Source of the DNA: Aeromonas sobria
Lineage (GTDB): Bacteria > Pseudomonadota > Gammaproteobacteria > Enterobacterales > Aeromonadaceae
Length of the DNA stretch: 64,000 nt
NCBI RefSeq assembly: GCF_000820145.1
Contig: NZ_CDBW01000006.1
Coordinates: 124,001-188,000 of the forward strand
Direction: 5' to 3'
In this document: positions 9,780-17,654 of the stretch, piece after piece
Position numbering within the stretch: position 1 is the first letter of the stretch
Layout: every line of letters begins with the position of its first letter
Position numbers and translations under genes: made by a program
The notes under the pieces: model-generated
Database searches by the model: none
Seen by the model: only the letters and a program-made list of their open reading frames with translations
Told to the model about the DNA's origin: nothing

Positions 9780-10099
9780 ACAATCCTGTTTGGCATCCTG
9801 TGCTTACATTAACTGCTTAACTAAGGATAGGAAACTTATTGAGAAATTATATTTGATCTCGAAAATCTATGGTCGAAATAAGCAAATGGAACCCTTTGCG
9901 ACCGTTGCGTTGTCTGGCCGCTTTCTTTGCCCAATCATGGGGCTAGCGTGCATAAAGCCTATTTCTGGATTGGGGTGTTGGCGGTAGTGATTGGTGACGT
10001 TTGAATTCCGCCCCCCCCATTAGACGAGAAATGATCTTATTTGATAGTGATTCCTATTTGCGTGTAGCATAGGTGACACACTCAACGAGGAGCCTCATC
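9780..10099. other. intergenic region with C8 tract and Fur-box candidate
   Basis: This 320-base divergent gap has no credible gene. It contains a run of eight C at 10011-10018 and, about 25 bases further, the Fur-box candidate at 10043-10061 upstream of the siderophore cluster. Nothing else was recognised. Confidence 0.6.
10043..10061 (+). promoter_or_regulatory. candidate Fur box upstream of the siderophore cluster
   Basis: GATAGTGATTCCTATTTGC matches the 19-bp Fur consensus GATAATGATAATCATTATC at about 12 positions, including GATA-TGAT on the left. It lies about 40 bases before the GTG start of the siderophore-interacting protein, where a repressor would overlap the promoter. Confidence 0.5.
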
Positions 10100-10903
10100 G
10101 TGTCCCCATCTCTGCCTCCCAATCGTCCCCGTCTGCTGACTGTCAAAGCCATTACCCAGATCACCCCCCATTTGCGTCGCATCACCTTTGGTGGCAGCGA
10201 ACTGGCTGATTATCCCTTTACCTGCGGTGGGGCCCATATCAAGGTGATGCTGGCCCAGCCTCATCAGGTAGAGCCGGTGCTGCCTGCCATGACCCCGAGC
10301 GGCCCGCGCTGGAGCAATCCTGCGGACAAGCCGGTGATCCGCACCTACACCATCTGCGCGTTTCGCCGTGATGAGCAGGAAATTGATATCGACTTCGTAC
10401 TGCACGGTGACGGTGGGCCCGCCAGCGCCTTTGCTACCCATGCCAAGCCGGGAGAGAAGGTGATCCTCTCCGGGCCGGGTGGCCCCAACCCCATGCTGCA
10501 ACTGGCCGATCACTACTGTCTGGTGGGGGATCTCACTGCCTTGCCCGCCATCATGGCGATGTGTGAGGTGATGCCTGCCGAGGCCAGAGGGGAGATCGCC
10601 ATACTGCTGCCGGATCAGGCCGATGCTCAGCCGTTGACGCTGCCGGTCGGGGTGCGCTGTCACTGGTTTGTCGGCGAGCCCGAATCCAGCGGCCTGCTGG
10701 AGCATGTGATTGCTCTGCCGTTGGTGCGCGATGGCGGCTTCTTCTGGCTGGGTGGTGAAGAGGCGCTAGTGTTGCCGCTGCGCCGCCATTTTAGGTCAGT
10801 GCTCGAGGTGGATCGCCAGTCGCTCTACGCTGTGCCGTACTGGCGCCGGGGCAAGAGTGAAGAGGCCTATCACCAGACCCGTCACGATGTGATGGATAAT
10901 TAA
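10100..10903 (+). CDS. siderophore-interacting FAD protein (ViuB/SIP-type ferric reductase)
   Basis: Predicted cytoplasmic NAD(P)H:ferric-siderophore reductase that releases iron after import. GTG 10100 is chosen because GAGGAG ends 7 bases before it; an in-frame GTG at 10073 lacks such a site. The 267-residue product has the FAD-binding part with RTYTICAFR and the C-terminal SIP domain with LVGDLTALPAI and a late AVPYWRRGKSEEAYH, all typical of the ViuB/YqjH family. It leads a TonB receptor, ABC importer and binding protein on the same strand. Confidence 0.9.
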   Translation: MSPSLPPNRPRLLTVKAITQITPHLRRITFGGSELADYPFTCGGAHIKVMLAQPHQVEPVLPAMTPSGPRWSNPADKPVIRTYTICAFRRDEQEIDIDFVLHGDGGPASAFATHAKPGEKVILSGPGGPNPMLQLADHYCLVGDLTALPAIMAMCEVMPAEARGEIAILLPDQADAQPLTLPVGVRCHWFVGEPESSGLLEHVIALPLVRDGGFFWLGGEEALVLPLRRHFRSVLEVDRQSLYAVPYWRRGKSEEAYHQTRHDVMDN

Positions 10904-10940
10904 GCGGATGCGAAAGAATATCTGATTCACGCTTGCAAAT

Positions 10941-10959
10941 AAAAATGATTTGCATTTAG
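10941..10959 (+). promoter_or_regulatory. candidate Fur box upstream of the TonB receptor
   Basis: The dyad AAATG-ATTTG-CATTT matches the 19-bp Fur consensus at about 11 positions, with both half-site cores present. It lies in the 275-base gap between the reductase and the TonB receptor, suggesting the receptor has its own iron-regulated promoter. Confidence 0.45.
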
Positions 10960-11178
10960 TATTGCGCCGTCCCGATGTCAGTCGGTACGGCGCTTTTGTT
11001 ATTGATTGCTGCGAGTGGCATCGCACAACGCAGGGCCTGCCGTAATGCGCTGATGTTCTGGGCGATGGGGCATGGACGACTGTTCATGCCAATGAACTCC
11101 ATCACTTTTCACCGGGTCTGGCGAGGTCAGACAGGGATGTCGGTGGTGTTGGCTTTGGTTGTTTTATGTGGAGTGTTG

Positions 11179-13149
11179 ATGATGCGTACATCATCCCGAC
11201 GATTTGCAGTGCATCCGCTGGTGTTGTCTCTTTTTGCCCTGCCAGTTCTGGCCCAGGGGACTGCGCCTTCCGCCGCTCATGAAACCATGGTGGTAACGGC
11301 GAGTAAAACCCGGCACAGCGAGCTGACCGCCCCGGCCAGCGTCTCTGTGGTGACCCGGGCCGAGCTCGACAAGCTCAATGTCAATGATCTCACCGGCGCC
11401 CTGAAACAGCTGCCGGGGGTCAATATCAGCCCTGCTACCAGTTATGGCCGCAGCGAGATCAAGTTGCGCGGGCTGGAGGGGGATTACACCCTGTTGCTGG
11501 TCAATGGCCGGCGTATTAGCTCCCGCGATGCCCTTACCTCCGGTTATGGCAATGATTTCGATCTCTCCGCCATCCCCATGGCGGCCATCGAGCGTATCGA
11601 AGTGATCCGCGGCCCCATCTCCTCCCTCTACGGTGCAGATGCGCTGGGTGGGGTGGTCAACGTCATCTTGCGTCAACCCGGGCAGAAGACCGAAGCGGCG
11701 GCCACCTATACCTTCAGCGACCCCACCGATGGTCACGGCGGGGATATCAACAAGGCGAGTGCCTATGTGGGCGGGGCACTGATCGACAACAAACTGCTGG
11801 CCAACCTGGTGGTAGAAGGGAATCACCGGGACGCCTGGCAGAGCGAGCAGAGCATCAACCCCAAGGCCGATGCCATCGAGCAGCGTGAAAAGTTGGGGAT
11901 CCTCTCCAACGTCAAATGGCTGATCGACGATCGTCAGGATCTGGATGTGGGGATGAACTACGCCAAAGATGATCGGGAGGCCCACTGGAACAACTACGGC
12001 CAGACGCCGCGCAATATCCAGCAGATGGAGCGACTGGGGCTCAATACCACCCACGTCGGCCGTTGGGATCAGTTCGACAGCCGGGTCGGCTATGCCTTCG
12101 AGCAGGTTGACCTGTTTGACGACTCCGAACTGATGACGGCGCTGAGCAAGACCAGCGGCGATGTTAGCCAGACCAACCACACCTTCGATGGCCAGCTGAG
12201 CGGTAATCTGGGCAGCCACCTGCTGACCAGCGGTGCCGAGTACCGCATCACCGAACTCAAGCATAACGTCAACCTCAAGGGGGGCGATGTCAGCGTCAAC
12301 CAGAGCGCGCTCTATCTGCAGGATGAGTTTGGCTTTGGCGATCTGGCGTTGACCCTGAGTGGCCGGGTCGATCACCACGAGACCTATGGCACCGAGTTCA
12401 GCCCCCGCGGTTATGCCCTCTACAGCCTGACTGACAACTGGGTGGTCAAGGGCGGCATTGGCAAGGCATTCAAGGCGCCGACCATTGCCCAGTCCAACCC
12501 GGACTATGCGGTAGCCGCCTGTCGCGGTCGCTGCGCTGTGGTGGGCAACCCGGATCTGAAGCCGGAAACAGCCGTCAGCTACGAGCTGGGCACCGCCTAT
12601 GATGGTTCGTTCTGGGGCGCCGGGGTTACCGCCTTCCACAACGATATCAAGGACAAGATCCAGAGCGAGGCATGGACCTCCACCTGGCGTCCGGCGGTGA
12701 TGACCTATCAGAACGTCAGCAAGGCCCGCATCAAAGGGGTGGAGCTGAGTGGCTGGTTTGATCTCACCGATACCCTGACCCTCTTCAGCAACGTCACCCT
12801 GATCGACGGGGAGGACAAGACCAGCGGCAAGGATCTCTATCGGACGCCGGAGCATACCGCCAACGCCAAGCTGGAGTGGCAGGTCATCGAGAGCCTGAGT
12901 ACCCAGCTCGGCTGGAACTACACCGGCAGCCAGATCCTTCCGGTTCCGCGCATGAGCGGCACCACCTATGAGACCACCGCCGGATTCCACACCCTGGATG
13001 TCGGGGCAGTCTGGAACGCCACCCGGGCTCTGGATCTGAAGTTCGGGCTCAACAACCTGACCAATACCAAGCGTGACTGGGTTGCCACCGAGGCCGATCA
13101 AATCCTCGACGGGCGCACTGTCTATGCCGGTGTGGCCTACAAGCTGTAG
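11179..13149 (+). CDS. TonB-dependent outer membrane receptor (FepA/IrgA-like, ferric siderophore)
   Basis: Outer-membrane, TonB-driven importer. The tandem ATGs at 11179/11182 follow GTGGAG and start a signal peptide (MMRTSSRRFAVHPLVLSLFA, cleavage near VLAQG). The TonB box region ETMVVTAS comes next, then the plug domain with VRG-type motifs (GLEGDYTLLLVNGRR, IERIEVIRGPISSLYGADA) and a 22-strand-type barrel ending in aromatic residues (VYAGVAYKL). The CRGRC pair in the barrel and PDLKPETAVSYELG recall catecholate receptors such as FepA and IrgA. The ligand cannot be told from sequence. The product is 656 residues with this start. Confidence 0.9.
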   Translation: MMRTSSRRFAVHPLVLSLFALPVLAQGTAPSAAHETMVVTASKTRHSELTAPASVSVVTRAELDKLNVNDLTGALKQLPGVNISPATSYGRSEIKLRGLEGDYTLLLVNGRRISSRDALTSGYGNDFDLSAIPMAAIERIEVIRGPISSLYGADALGGVVNVILRQPGQKTEAAATYTFSDPTDGHGGDINKASAYVGGALIDNKLLANLVVEGNHRDAWQSEQSINPKADAIEQREKLGILSNVKWLIDDRQDLDVGMNYAKDDREAHWNNYGQTPRNIQQMERLGLNTTHVGRWDQFDSRVGYAFEQVDLFDDSELMTALSKTSGDVSQTNHTFDGQLSGNLGSHLLTSGAEYRITELKHNVNLKGGDVSVNQSALYLQDEFGFGDLALTLSGRVDHHETYGTEFSPRGYALYSLTDNWVVKGGIGKAFKAPTIAQSNPDYAVAACRGRCAVVGNPDLKPETAVSYELGTAYDGSFWGAGVTAFHNDIKDKIQSEAWTSTWRPAVMTYQNVSKARIKGVELSGWFDLTDTLTLFSNVTLIDGEDKTSGKDLYRTPEHTANAKLEWQVIESLSTQLGWNYTGSQILPVPRMSGTTYETTAGFHTLDVGAVWNATRALDLKFGLNNLTNTKRDWVATEADQILDGRTVYAGVAYKL

Positions 13150-13161
13150 TGGCTGAGCGGA

Positions 13162-13179
13162 GCCCGCACTGGCGGGCTT
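13162..13179 (+). terminator. hairpin after the receptor gene
   Basis: GCCCGC / GCGGGC with loop ACTG, followed only by TTCCGTTG. A weak terminator that could reduce read-through from the receptor into the permease genes. Confidence 0.5.
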
Positions 13180-13273
13180 CCGTTGTTGCCACTGTATCGC
13201 CTCGGGTGACGGCTTTTATTTCAACCTCATGTATTTCAACAACATGCGCATTGCCACCATAAGGAGTTAAAGG

Positions 13274-14290
13274 GTGTTTAGAGACCAGACCTCGCTGTTC
13301 TGGCTGGGATTATTCCTCCTGTTCATACTGCTTTCTCTTTCGCTCGCCACCGGTGCGGGCGTCTATGGTGCCCGCGAGGTGCTCGGCTACCTGATGGGAG
13401 ATGCCCGCTGGGCTGGCGACGAGAAGCTAGCCATGGTGCTCAATACCTTGCGAATCCCGCGCACCCTCTGTGCCATGGTGGTCGGTGCCTCTTTATCTCT
13501 GGCAGCCTCCTTGTTGCAGAGCGCGACCCGCAACCCGCTGGCGGAACCCGGCCTGCTCGGCGTCAACGCCGGGGCCGTCTTTGCGTTGGTGGTGGGGCTC
13601 ACCTGGTTTGGCGTGGAGTCCGCTTACGGCTATCTGCTCTGGGCCGGACTCGGCGCGCTGTTCGGCAACGTGATTGTGCTGGGGCTAGGCATGATGGTTG
13701 GCCGCTCCAACCCCCTCAAACTCATTCTGGTCGGGGTGGCGCTCTCTGCCACCTTCGGCGGACTCTCCAGCTTTCTGCTGCTCTCCAACAAGATGGTGCT
13801 GGAGCAGTACCGCTTCTGGAACCTCGGCTCCCTGTCGGCGGCCAATCTCGACGCCATCGTCGCCGTGCTGCCCTTCGTGCTGGCGGCGTTTGTCATCACC
13901 TTGCTGCTCTGTCGCCAGCTGACCCTGATGCAGATGGGGGACAGTCAGGCCCAGGCGCTCGGGATCCGCCCTAACCGGGTGCGAATTGGCGTGCTGCTGG
14001 CCACTACCCTGTTTACCGCCAGTGCCATCGCTATCGCCGGCCCCATCGGCTTTGTCGGCTTTCTGGCCGCCTACTGTGGCCGACTGGTAGAGCCGGTGAA
14101 GCTGTCGGTGCAGGTCTGTTTCTCAGCCCTGTTCGGCATGCTGTTTCTGCTGTTGGCCGACATTCTGGCGCGCTGGCTGATCCAGCCGTTCGAGCTGCCC
14201 AACGGGGTCATTCTGGCCCTGATCGGTGCGCCTGTGCTGATCGCCATCGTTCACCGCGGGGGCTTTCGTACCCTGCTGACCGTCAAGTGA
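13274..14290 (+). CDS. iron-siderophore ABC transporter permease (FecCD family), first subunit
   Basis: Inner-membrane permease of 338 residues with about nine to ten hydrophobic helices. The segment ARTRNPLAEPGLLGVNAGA-type (here SATRNPLAEPGLLGVNAG) and the later IAGPIGFVGFLAAYCGR ATPase-coupling loop are FecCD/BtuC hallmarks. The start is GTG 13274, with AAGGAG 7 bases upstream. It is followed 7 bases later by a second permease, so the channel is a heterodimer as in FepDG or FecCD. Confidence 0.93.
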   Translation: MFRDQTSLFWLGLFLLFILLSLSLATGAGVYGAREVLGYLMGDARWAGDEKLAMVLNTLRIPRTLCAMVVGASLSLAASLLQSATRNPLAEPGLLGVNAGAVFALVVGLTWFGVESAYGYLLWAGLGALFGNVIVLGLGMMVGRSNPLKLILVGVALSATFGGLSSFLLLSNKMVLEQYRFWNLGSLSAANLDAIVAVLPFVLAAFVITLLLCRQLTLMQMGDSQAQALGIRPNRVRIGVLLATTLFTASAIAIAGPIGFVGFLAAYCGRLVEPVKLSVQVCFSALFGMLFLLLADILARWLIQPFELPNGVILALIGAPVLIAIVHRGGFRTLLTVK

Positions 14291-14297
14291 GGGGCTG

Positions 14298-15335
14298 ATG
14301 CGTACACCTACCGATATGCTCTGCCTGCGGGCCGGCAACCGCTCTTTGCTGATCCATCTGCCAAGTTGGCGCTGGCTGGCACTGCTTGCCGTGGCGCTGC
14401 TGGCGCTGGCTCTGCTGGCCCTGAGCGTTGGCGGCGGCAAGCTCGGCTTTGCCGGGGTGGTCAACACCCTGCTGGGGGAGGGGACGCGGCTTGAGCAGCT
14501 CACCCTGTTCAAGATCCGGCTGCCGCGCATCCTTGGGGTGGTGGTGGCGGGGGCGGCTATGGGGCTCTCCGGCTGTCTGGTGCAGACTCTAGTGCGCAAC
14601 CGGCTGGCTACTCCCGACATGGTGGGGGTCAACAACGGGGCCTCTCTGGCCATCATCGTCTTCTCCCTCTACCTGACCGTGGGCAGCTGGCCCTGGTGGG
14701 CGGCCCCCATCGGCGCCATCTTCGCGGCGCTGGTGCTCTATGCCCTCTGCCGCAAACCGGGTGAACAGGGCTATCTGTTCGTGGTGATTGGTATCGGCCT
14801 CTCCGAGCTGTTCGAGGCGCTCGGCCAGTTCGTGATGTCCACCAAGGCCCTGCTGCACTTGAGCTCCCTCTATCTGTGGAACATGGGCAGCTTTATCGCC
14901 GTGGGTTACAGCACCATCACCCCCATCGCTATCCTGTTGCTGCTGCTCTGCCCGTGGATCGTCTATCTCTCCCGCTCGCTGGCGGTGCTGCGCTTTGGCC
15001 CCGAGATGGCCAGAGGGCTTGGCGTCAACGGCGATCGGGTGCAACTGGGCGTTCTGGCGCAGGCCATTCTGGTGGCGGCGCTCGGCACCGCCATCGGCGG
15101 ACCCGTGGTCTTTATCGCCATGGCGGCCCCCATTCTTGCCTCCTGGCTGGTGAAAGACCGGGTGGTGCCGCTCTGGCTGGCGGCACTCAGCGGCGCCCTG
15201 CTGCTGCTTGCCAGCGATACCCTGGTCCGGGTGCTGGCCAGCCCCCACGAGGTGGCGACCGGCATCATGACCCGCATTCTCGGCGGCCTGTTGCTGCTGT
15301 TTCTTCTTGTTAACGATCGCCAGAGGGCTGACTGA
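14298..15335 (+). CDS. iron-siderophore ABC transporter permease (FecCD family), second subunit
   Basis: A 345-residue multi-helix permease. TLVRNRLATPDMVGVNNGAS is the family motif corresponding to NPLAEPGLLGVNAGA of its partner, and GGPVVFIAMAAPILASWL is the coupling loop. A divergent FecCD subunit, it pairs with the preceding gene. Its stop overlaps the ATPase start (TGATG), indicating translational coupling. Confidence 0.92.
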   Translation: MRTPTDMLCLRAGNRSLLIHLPSWRWLALLAVALLALALLALSVGGGKLGFAGVVNTLLGEGTRLEQLTLFKIRLPRILGVVVAGAAMGLSGCLVQTLVRNRLATPDMVGVNNGASLAIIVFSLYLTVGSWPWWAAPIGAIFAALVLYALCRKPGEQGYLFVVIGIGLSELFEALGQFVMSTKALLHLSSLYLWNMGSFIAVGYSTITPIAILLLLLCPWIVYLSRSLAVLRFGPEMARGLGVNGDRVQLGVLAQAILVAALGTAIGGPVVFIAMAAPILASWLVKDRVVPLWLAALSGALLLLASDTLVRVLASPHEVATGIMTRILGGLLLLFLLVNDRQRAD

Positions 15336-16138
15336 TGACGCTCACCGTAAATCGCCTCCACTTCGCCTATCAGCAGACCCCCATCCTGCGGGACATCTCC
15401 TTCAGCGTGCCGAGGGGCAAGCTGGTGGGGATAGTCGGCCCCAACGGCTGCGGCAAATCGACCCTGCTCAAGCTGCTTTCCGGCCAGATGAAAGCTCAAA
15501 GCGGCGAGATCCTGCTCAAGGGCAAGCCGCTCGCCAGCTACCCCATGAAGGGGCTGGCGCGGGAGCTCGCCTATCTGCCCCAGCGGCCGACTCTGCCTGC
15601 CGGCATTCTGGTGGAGCAGTTGGTGCAGTATGGCCGCCACCCCCATCAGGGCTGGTTCAATCAGTGGGGCGAGGAGGATGCCCGCATGGTGCGTATTGCC
15701 TGCGAGCGGATGCAGCTTGAAAGCATCTGGCAGCAGAGCGCCGCGTCTCTCTCCGGCGGGCAGGCACAGCGGGCGTGGCTTGCGATGATCCTGGCGCAGG
15801 ACAGCGACATGGTGCTGCTCGACGAGCCCACCAGCGCCCTCGATATCGGTCACCAGACCGAGGTGATGGAGGCGATCCATCGCATCACCGCCGAGGGTAA
15901 AACCGTGCTGCTGGTGATCCACGATCTGGCGATGGCGGCCCGCTACTGTGACGAGCTGATCGCCATCGGCGAGGGGACCATTGCCGCCATGGGCCCGGCC
16001 CGGGAGGTGGTGACCAAATCCCTGATCGACCAGCTCTACCAGACCAGTGTCGACATTCTGCATGCCCCCGGCGATGGGGCGCCCATTATCGTGCCCCGTC
16101 GCCACGAACATGGCCGCACCCTGCGTTCGGCGAGTTGA
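15335..16138 (+). CDS. iron-siderophore ABC transporter ATP-binding protein
   Basis: A 267-residue ATPase that powers the two upstream permeases. It shows Walker A GPNGCGKSTLLK (about 36-47), Q-loop LPQRP, signature LSGGQAQRAW, Walker B MVLLDEPTSALD and switch His in VIHDLAMA. This is the FecE/FhuC type. The ATG overlaps the preceding stop codon. Confidence 0.95.
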   Translation: MTLTVNRLHFAYQQTPILRDISFSVPRGKLVGIVGPNGCGKSTLLKLLSGQMKAQSGEILLKGKPLASYPMKGLARELAYLPQRPTLPAGILVEQLVQYGRHPHQGWFNQWGEEDARMVRIACERMQLESIWQQSAASLSGGQAQRAWLAMILAQDSDMVLLDEPTSALDIGHQTEVMEAIHRITAEGKTVLLVIHDLAMAARYCDELIAIGEGTIAAMGPAREVVTKSLIDQLYQTSVDILHAPGDGAPIIVPRRHEHGRTLRSAS

Positions 16139-16221
16139 TTCATATGGGCCTATCCTGTGGGCCCGCCGAGTATATTCACGCGGCCGATTATCCGGGCCGT
16201 GCAACGAGAAGGAGTGAGATG

Positions 16222-17139
16222 ATGAAGCGTTTTGCCGCCCTGGCAGCAGCCATCCTGATGCTGGCCGCGCCGCTGGTTCAGGCACAGGAGATGCGTGAAG
16301 TGACTGATGCGTTTGGCCAGAAGGTGCAGGTGCCAGCCCAGCCAACGCGGGTGGTGGTGCTGAGCGAGCTCGAACTCGACAGCACCCTGACCCTGGGGCT
16401 GACCCCCATCGGCGCCGTCAATGGCCGTGGTCAACCCAGCTTGCCCCGCTATTTGCTGGATAAGGCGGGCATGGGGATCCAGGTGATCGGCGATCTCGAC
16501 AGCCCCAATCTGGAGTCGCTGATTGCGCTGGAGCCCGACCTTATCCTGACCGGCCAGACCCGTCCCGAGCTGCTGACCTTGCTGGGGGAGATCGCGCCGA
16601 CCGTGGTGACCAGCAAGTGGGGGGAACCGTGGCAGGATAGCTTCCGCCGCACCGCCCATACCCTTAACCGTGACCAGCAAGCTGATGTCTTCTTGCTGCA
16701 GTATGCCGAGCGGTTGGCCCATGCCCGCAGCAAGCTGGCCAAGCATCAGGGGGAGAGCATCAGCATAGTGCGCTGGAACCCCAAGGGGCCGAGCTTTATG
16801 TATCAGGGAACCTTTGCCAGCAGCGTGGTTGAGTCGATGGGGCTGGTGCGTCCGGGCAAACAACAGGGTACTGGCGCGCCCCATTCACCGGCGCTGAGTC
16901 TGGAGTCCCTCAACCTGCTGGATGCCGACTGGCTGGTGGTCGGTACCCTGAGTGCCACCGGTGATGCAGTGGATGCCATGCGTCAGGCGGAGCAGACCCC
17001 GGCGTTCCAGCAACTGCCGGTGATCAAGGCCAAGCGCTTTGGTGCCGTGGACGGGTCTCTCTGGACCTCCAGCGGCGGCCCGCAGGCGGCCCTCAAGGTG
17101 ATCGAGGATGTGGAGCAGTTGCTGACAACCCGCAGCTGA
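16222..17139 (+). CDS. iron-siderophore ABC transporter periplasmic binding protein
   Basis: Delivers ferric siderophore from the receptor to the permease. The start ATG 16222 (ATG 16219 also possible) has AAGGAG 7 bases upstream. It begins with a signal peptide cleaved near VQAQE. The mature part has the class III binding-protein pattern: VTDAFGQKVQVPAQPTRVVV, ESLIALEPDLIL in lobe 1, and a long helix linking the lobes. The product is 305 residues. It completes the reductase-receptor-permeases-ATPase-binding protein set. Confidence 0.92.
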   Translation: MKRFAALAAAILMLAAPLVQAQEMREVTDAFGQKVQVPAQPTRVVVLSELELDSTLTLGLTPIGAVNGRGQPSLPRYLLDKAGMGIQVIGDLDSPNLESLIALEPDLILTGQTRPELLTLLGEIAPTVVTSKWGEPWQDSFRRTAHTLNRDQQADVFLLQYAERLAHARSKLAKHQGESISIVRWNPKGPSFMYQGTFASSVVESMGLVRPGKQQGTGAPHSPALSLESLNLLDADWLVVGTLSATGDAVDAMRQAEQTPAFQQLPVIKAKRFGAVDGSLWTSSGGPQAALKVIEDVEQLLTTRS

Positions 17140-17186
17140 GTGCTATCGCGCGCCAAAGGTTGACCCAACGAAAAGGTTGACCAAAG

Positions 17187-17212
17187 AAGAGGGAGGCTGA
17201 TGCCTCCCTCTT
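17187..17212. terminator. terminator between siderophore cluster and cusF
   Basis: A perfect 11-bp stem (AAGAGGGAGGC / GCCTCCCTCTT, loop TGAT) lies between the convergent siderophore binding protein and cusF genes. T-tracts are short on both sides. Confidence 0.75.
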
Positions 17213-17257
17213 GCGTTGTCACTATCTGTCGTGACCTCTTCGGCGAGCCAGAGCGGT

Positions 17258-17611
17258 TTATTGCGGCTTGATGGCTGTCACGGTGAGCTTGCCGCCTTGG
17301 CTTTCGGCATGAAAGTGGATGGCATCCCCCACCTTGAGCCCCTTGAGCTGGGCCGGTTCGGCCACTCGAAACACCATGGTCATGGGGGGCATCTTGAGGT
17401 TGTCGATCGCCTCATGCTTGATGCCGACCTTGCCGCTCTCCTCATCGAGGCGGGTAATGACCCCCTTGGTCATCACCATTGCGGCCTGTTCGCTCATCTC
17501 ACCCATCTGACTCATATCGTGCCCTTCATGGTGCATCATCTCTTCGGCTTGCAGGCTGGTGTGGGTGGCAAGGCCAAGCAGCAATGTCAGGGTCAGTGTC
17601 TTGTAGTTCAT
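17258..17611 (-). CDS. cusF: CusF-like periplasmic copper/silver metallochaperone
   Basis: A 117-residue secreted protein with signal peptide (cleavage near LQAEE), a Met/His-rich linker (MMHHEGHDMSQMGEMSE) and a CusF beta-barrel. The family metal site of His, Met, Met and a stacking aromatic is represented by IKHEAIDNLKMPPMTMVF. It passes Cu(I)/Ag(I) to the CusBA pump. It is the last gene of the operon, 43 bases after cusA. Confidence 0.9.
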   Translation of the reverse strand: MNYKTLTLTLLLGLATHTSLQAEEMMHHEGHDMSQMGEMSEQAAMVMTKGVITRLDEESGKVGIKHEAIDNLKMPPMTMVFRVAEPAQLKGLKVGDAIHFHAESQGGKLTVTAIKPQ

Positions 17612-17654
17612 GATGGTTTCCTCATCGTTTAGTCAACATGGAGCGTGAAATCGG

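Noticed and set aside
11191..13101. 636-residue minus-strand reading frame antisense to the TonB receptor
   Set aside because: No start signal or domain; it is the complementary frame of a long G/C-rich gene.
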